Positions 63,596 through 64,000 of a DNA stretch of 64,000 nt are shown one piece after another; position 1 is the stretch's first letter; each line of letters starts with the position of its first letter. The stretch is from Tupaia tana (Eukaryota; Chordata; Mammalia; Scandentia; Tupaiidae). The stretch spans positions 76,373,791-76,437,790 of the forward strand of contig JAKSZU010000013.1 in assembly GCA_026018925.1 (NCBI GenBank). The letters are read 5' to 3'. The translations under genes and the position numbers were made by a program. The notes beneath the pieces were generated by a model. It was given only the letters and a program-made list of their open reading frames with translations. It did no database searches and had not been told where the DNA came from.

Positions 63596-63599
63596 ATGA

Positions 63600-63860
63600 A
63601 TTAACTAATACTTATCAAGTTCTTTCCATACATCAGACACAATACATATTTTTACCCATTTTCATATTTCATCTTTATAGTAGCCCAGTGAAGTATATTA
63701 TTTTTGTCATCATAAAATTGAGGAAATTGAATTGAGTAGAACAGTTTAAAAACTTTCCCATGATGATAATATATGATATGAGTGGGTGGCGGAACTGAGA
63801 TACAGAGATTGGCAGTTGGTCTCTAGAGCCTATGATGTATTAACCTCTTTGATAGCTTGA
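63600..63860 (-). mobile_element. MIR-type SINE
   Basis: The antisense MIR pattern: 'catctttatagtagcccagt', 'aaattgaggaaattgaattg', 'gggtggcggaactgagatac', 'tctctagagcctatgatg', 'ttaacctctttgat'. Confidence 0.65.
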
Positions 63861-64000
63861 ACATTTGCCTTTTTCATACAAAATAGGAAATATACCCATA
63901 TGAGCAGTACAAACAACATGTGAATATTATCTTTAAGTAGAACATCAGATGTTTGAAGAGCAGATGCCTTGTTGTTATTTTGGTACTTCAGGTAAATTAA

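Overview
The window is nuclear DNA of a placental mammal and is almost entirely one gene: SMC2, the condensin core ATPase, on the + strand. Twenty-four coding exons can be placed between 11340 and 61778. All have in-frame joins, and together they give a 1191-residue protein. A CpG-rich, TATA-less promoter region lies just upstream (about 9690-10570) and probably carries a noncoding first exon. No other functional protein gene, RNA gene or CRISPR-like array is visible on either strand.

Organism: the interspersed repeats are L1, L2, MIR, a MER1-type hAT element, a Tigger relic and ERV LTRs, which fits a eutherian. No Alu, B1/B2, carnivore or ruminant SINEs were seen. The dominant SINEs are tRNA-headed families. 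Family A is about 240-260 bp and has a C6/G6 hairpin and a CTATAGC(A)n-type end. Family C is a short form of about 130-180 bp. The older forms are B and D. I cannot name the species. A lineage with its own tRNA SINEs, such as a colugo, is one possibility, held at low confidence.

Layout: 1-2245 is the 3' end of a fairly young L1. 2250-4620 is mostly unassigned, with an L2 piece. 4623-5060 is a gammaretrovirus-like solo LTR. 5955-8420 is an older, rearranged L1. 9352-9560 is a MIR. 9690-10570 is the CpG island and promoter. 11279-62260 is SMC2, whose introns are loaded with more than 45 SINE copies, a class II-like LTR nested in a SINE (20996-21442), a MER1-type element (28489-28983), a Tigger relic split by SINEs (54780-56372) and small palindromic mariner-like elements. 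62260-64000 is 3' flank ending in a MIR.

Gene logic: exons 2-6 encode the N-terminal ATPase half (Walker A, Q-loop). Exons 7-12 encode the outgoing coiled coil, exons 13-15 the hinge, exons 16-22 the returning coil and exons 23-25 the C-terminal ATPase half (LSGGQ signature, Walker B, D-loop). The gene looks intact. Three departures stand out: a GC-AG intron after exon 20, a stop about six residues earlier than the human C-terminus as I recall it, and a 41-bp tandem duplication spanning that stop. I found no undescribed multi-gene system. The novelty is in the C-terminal change and in the retroelement families and nesting.
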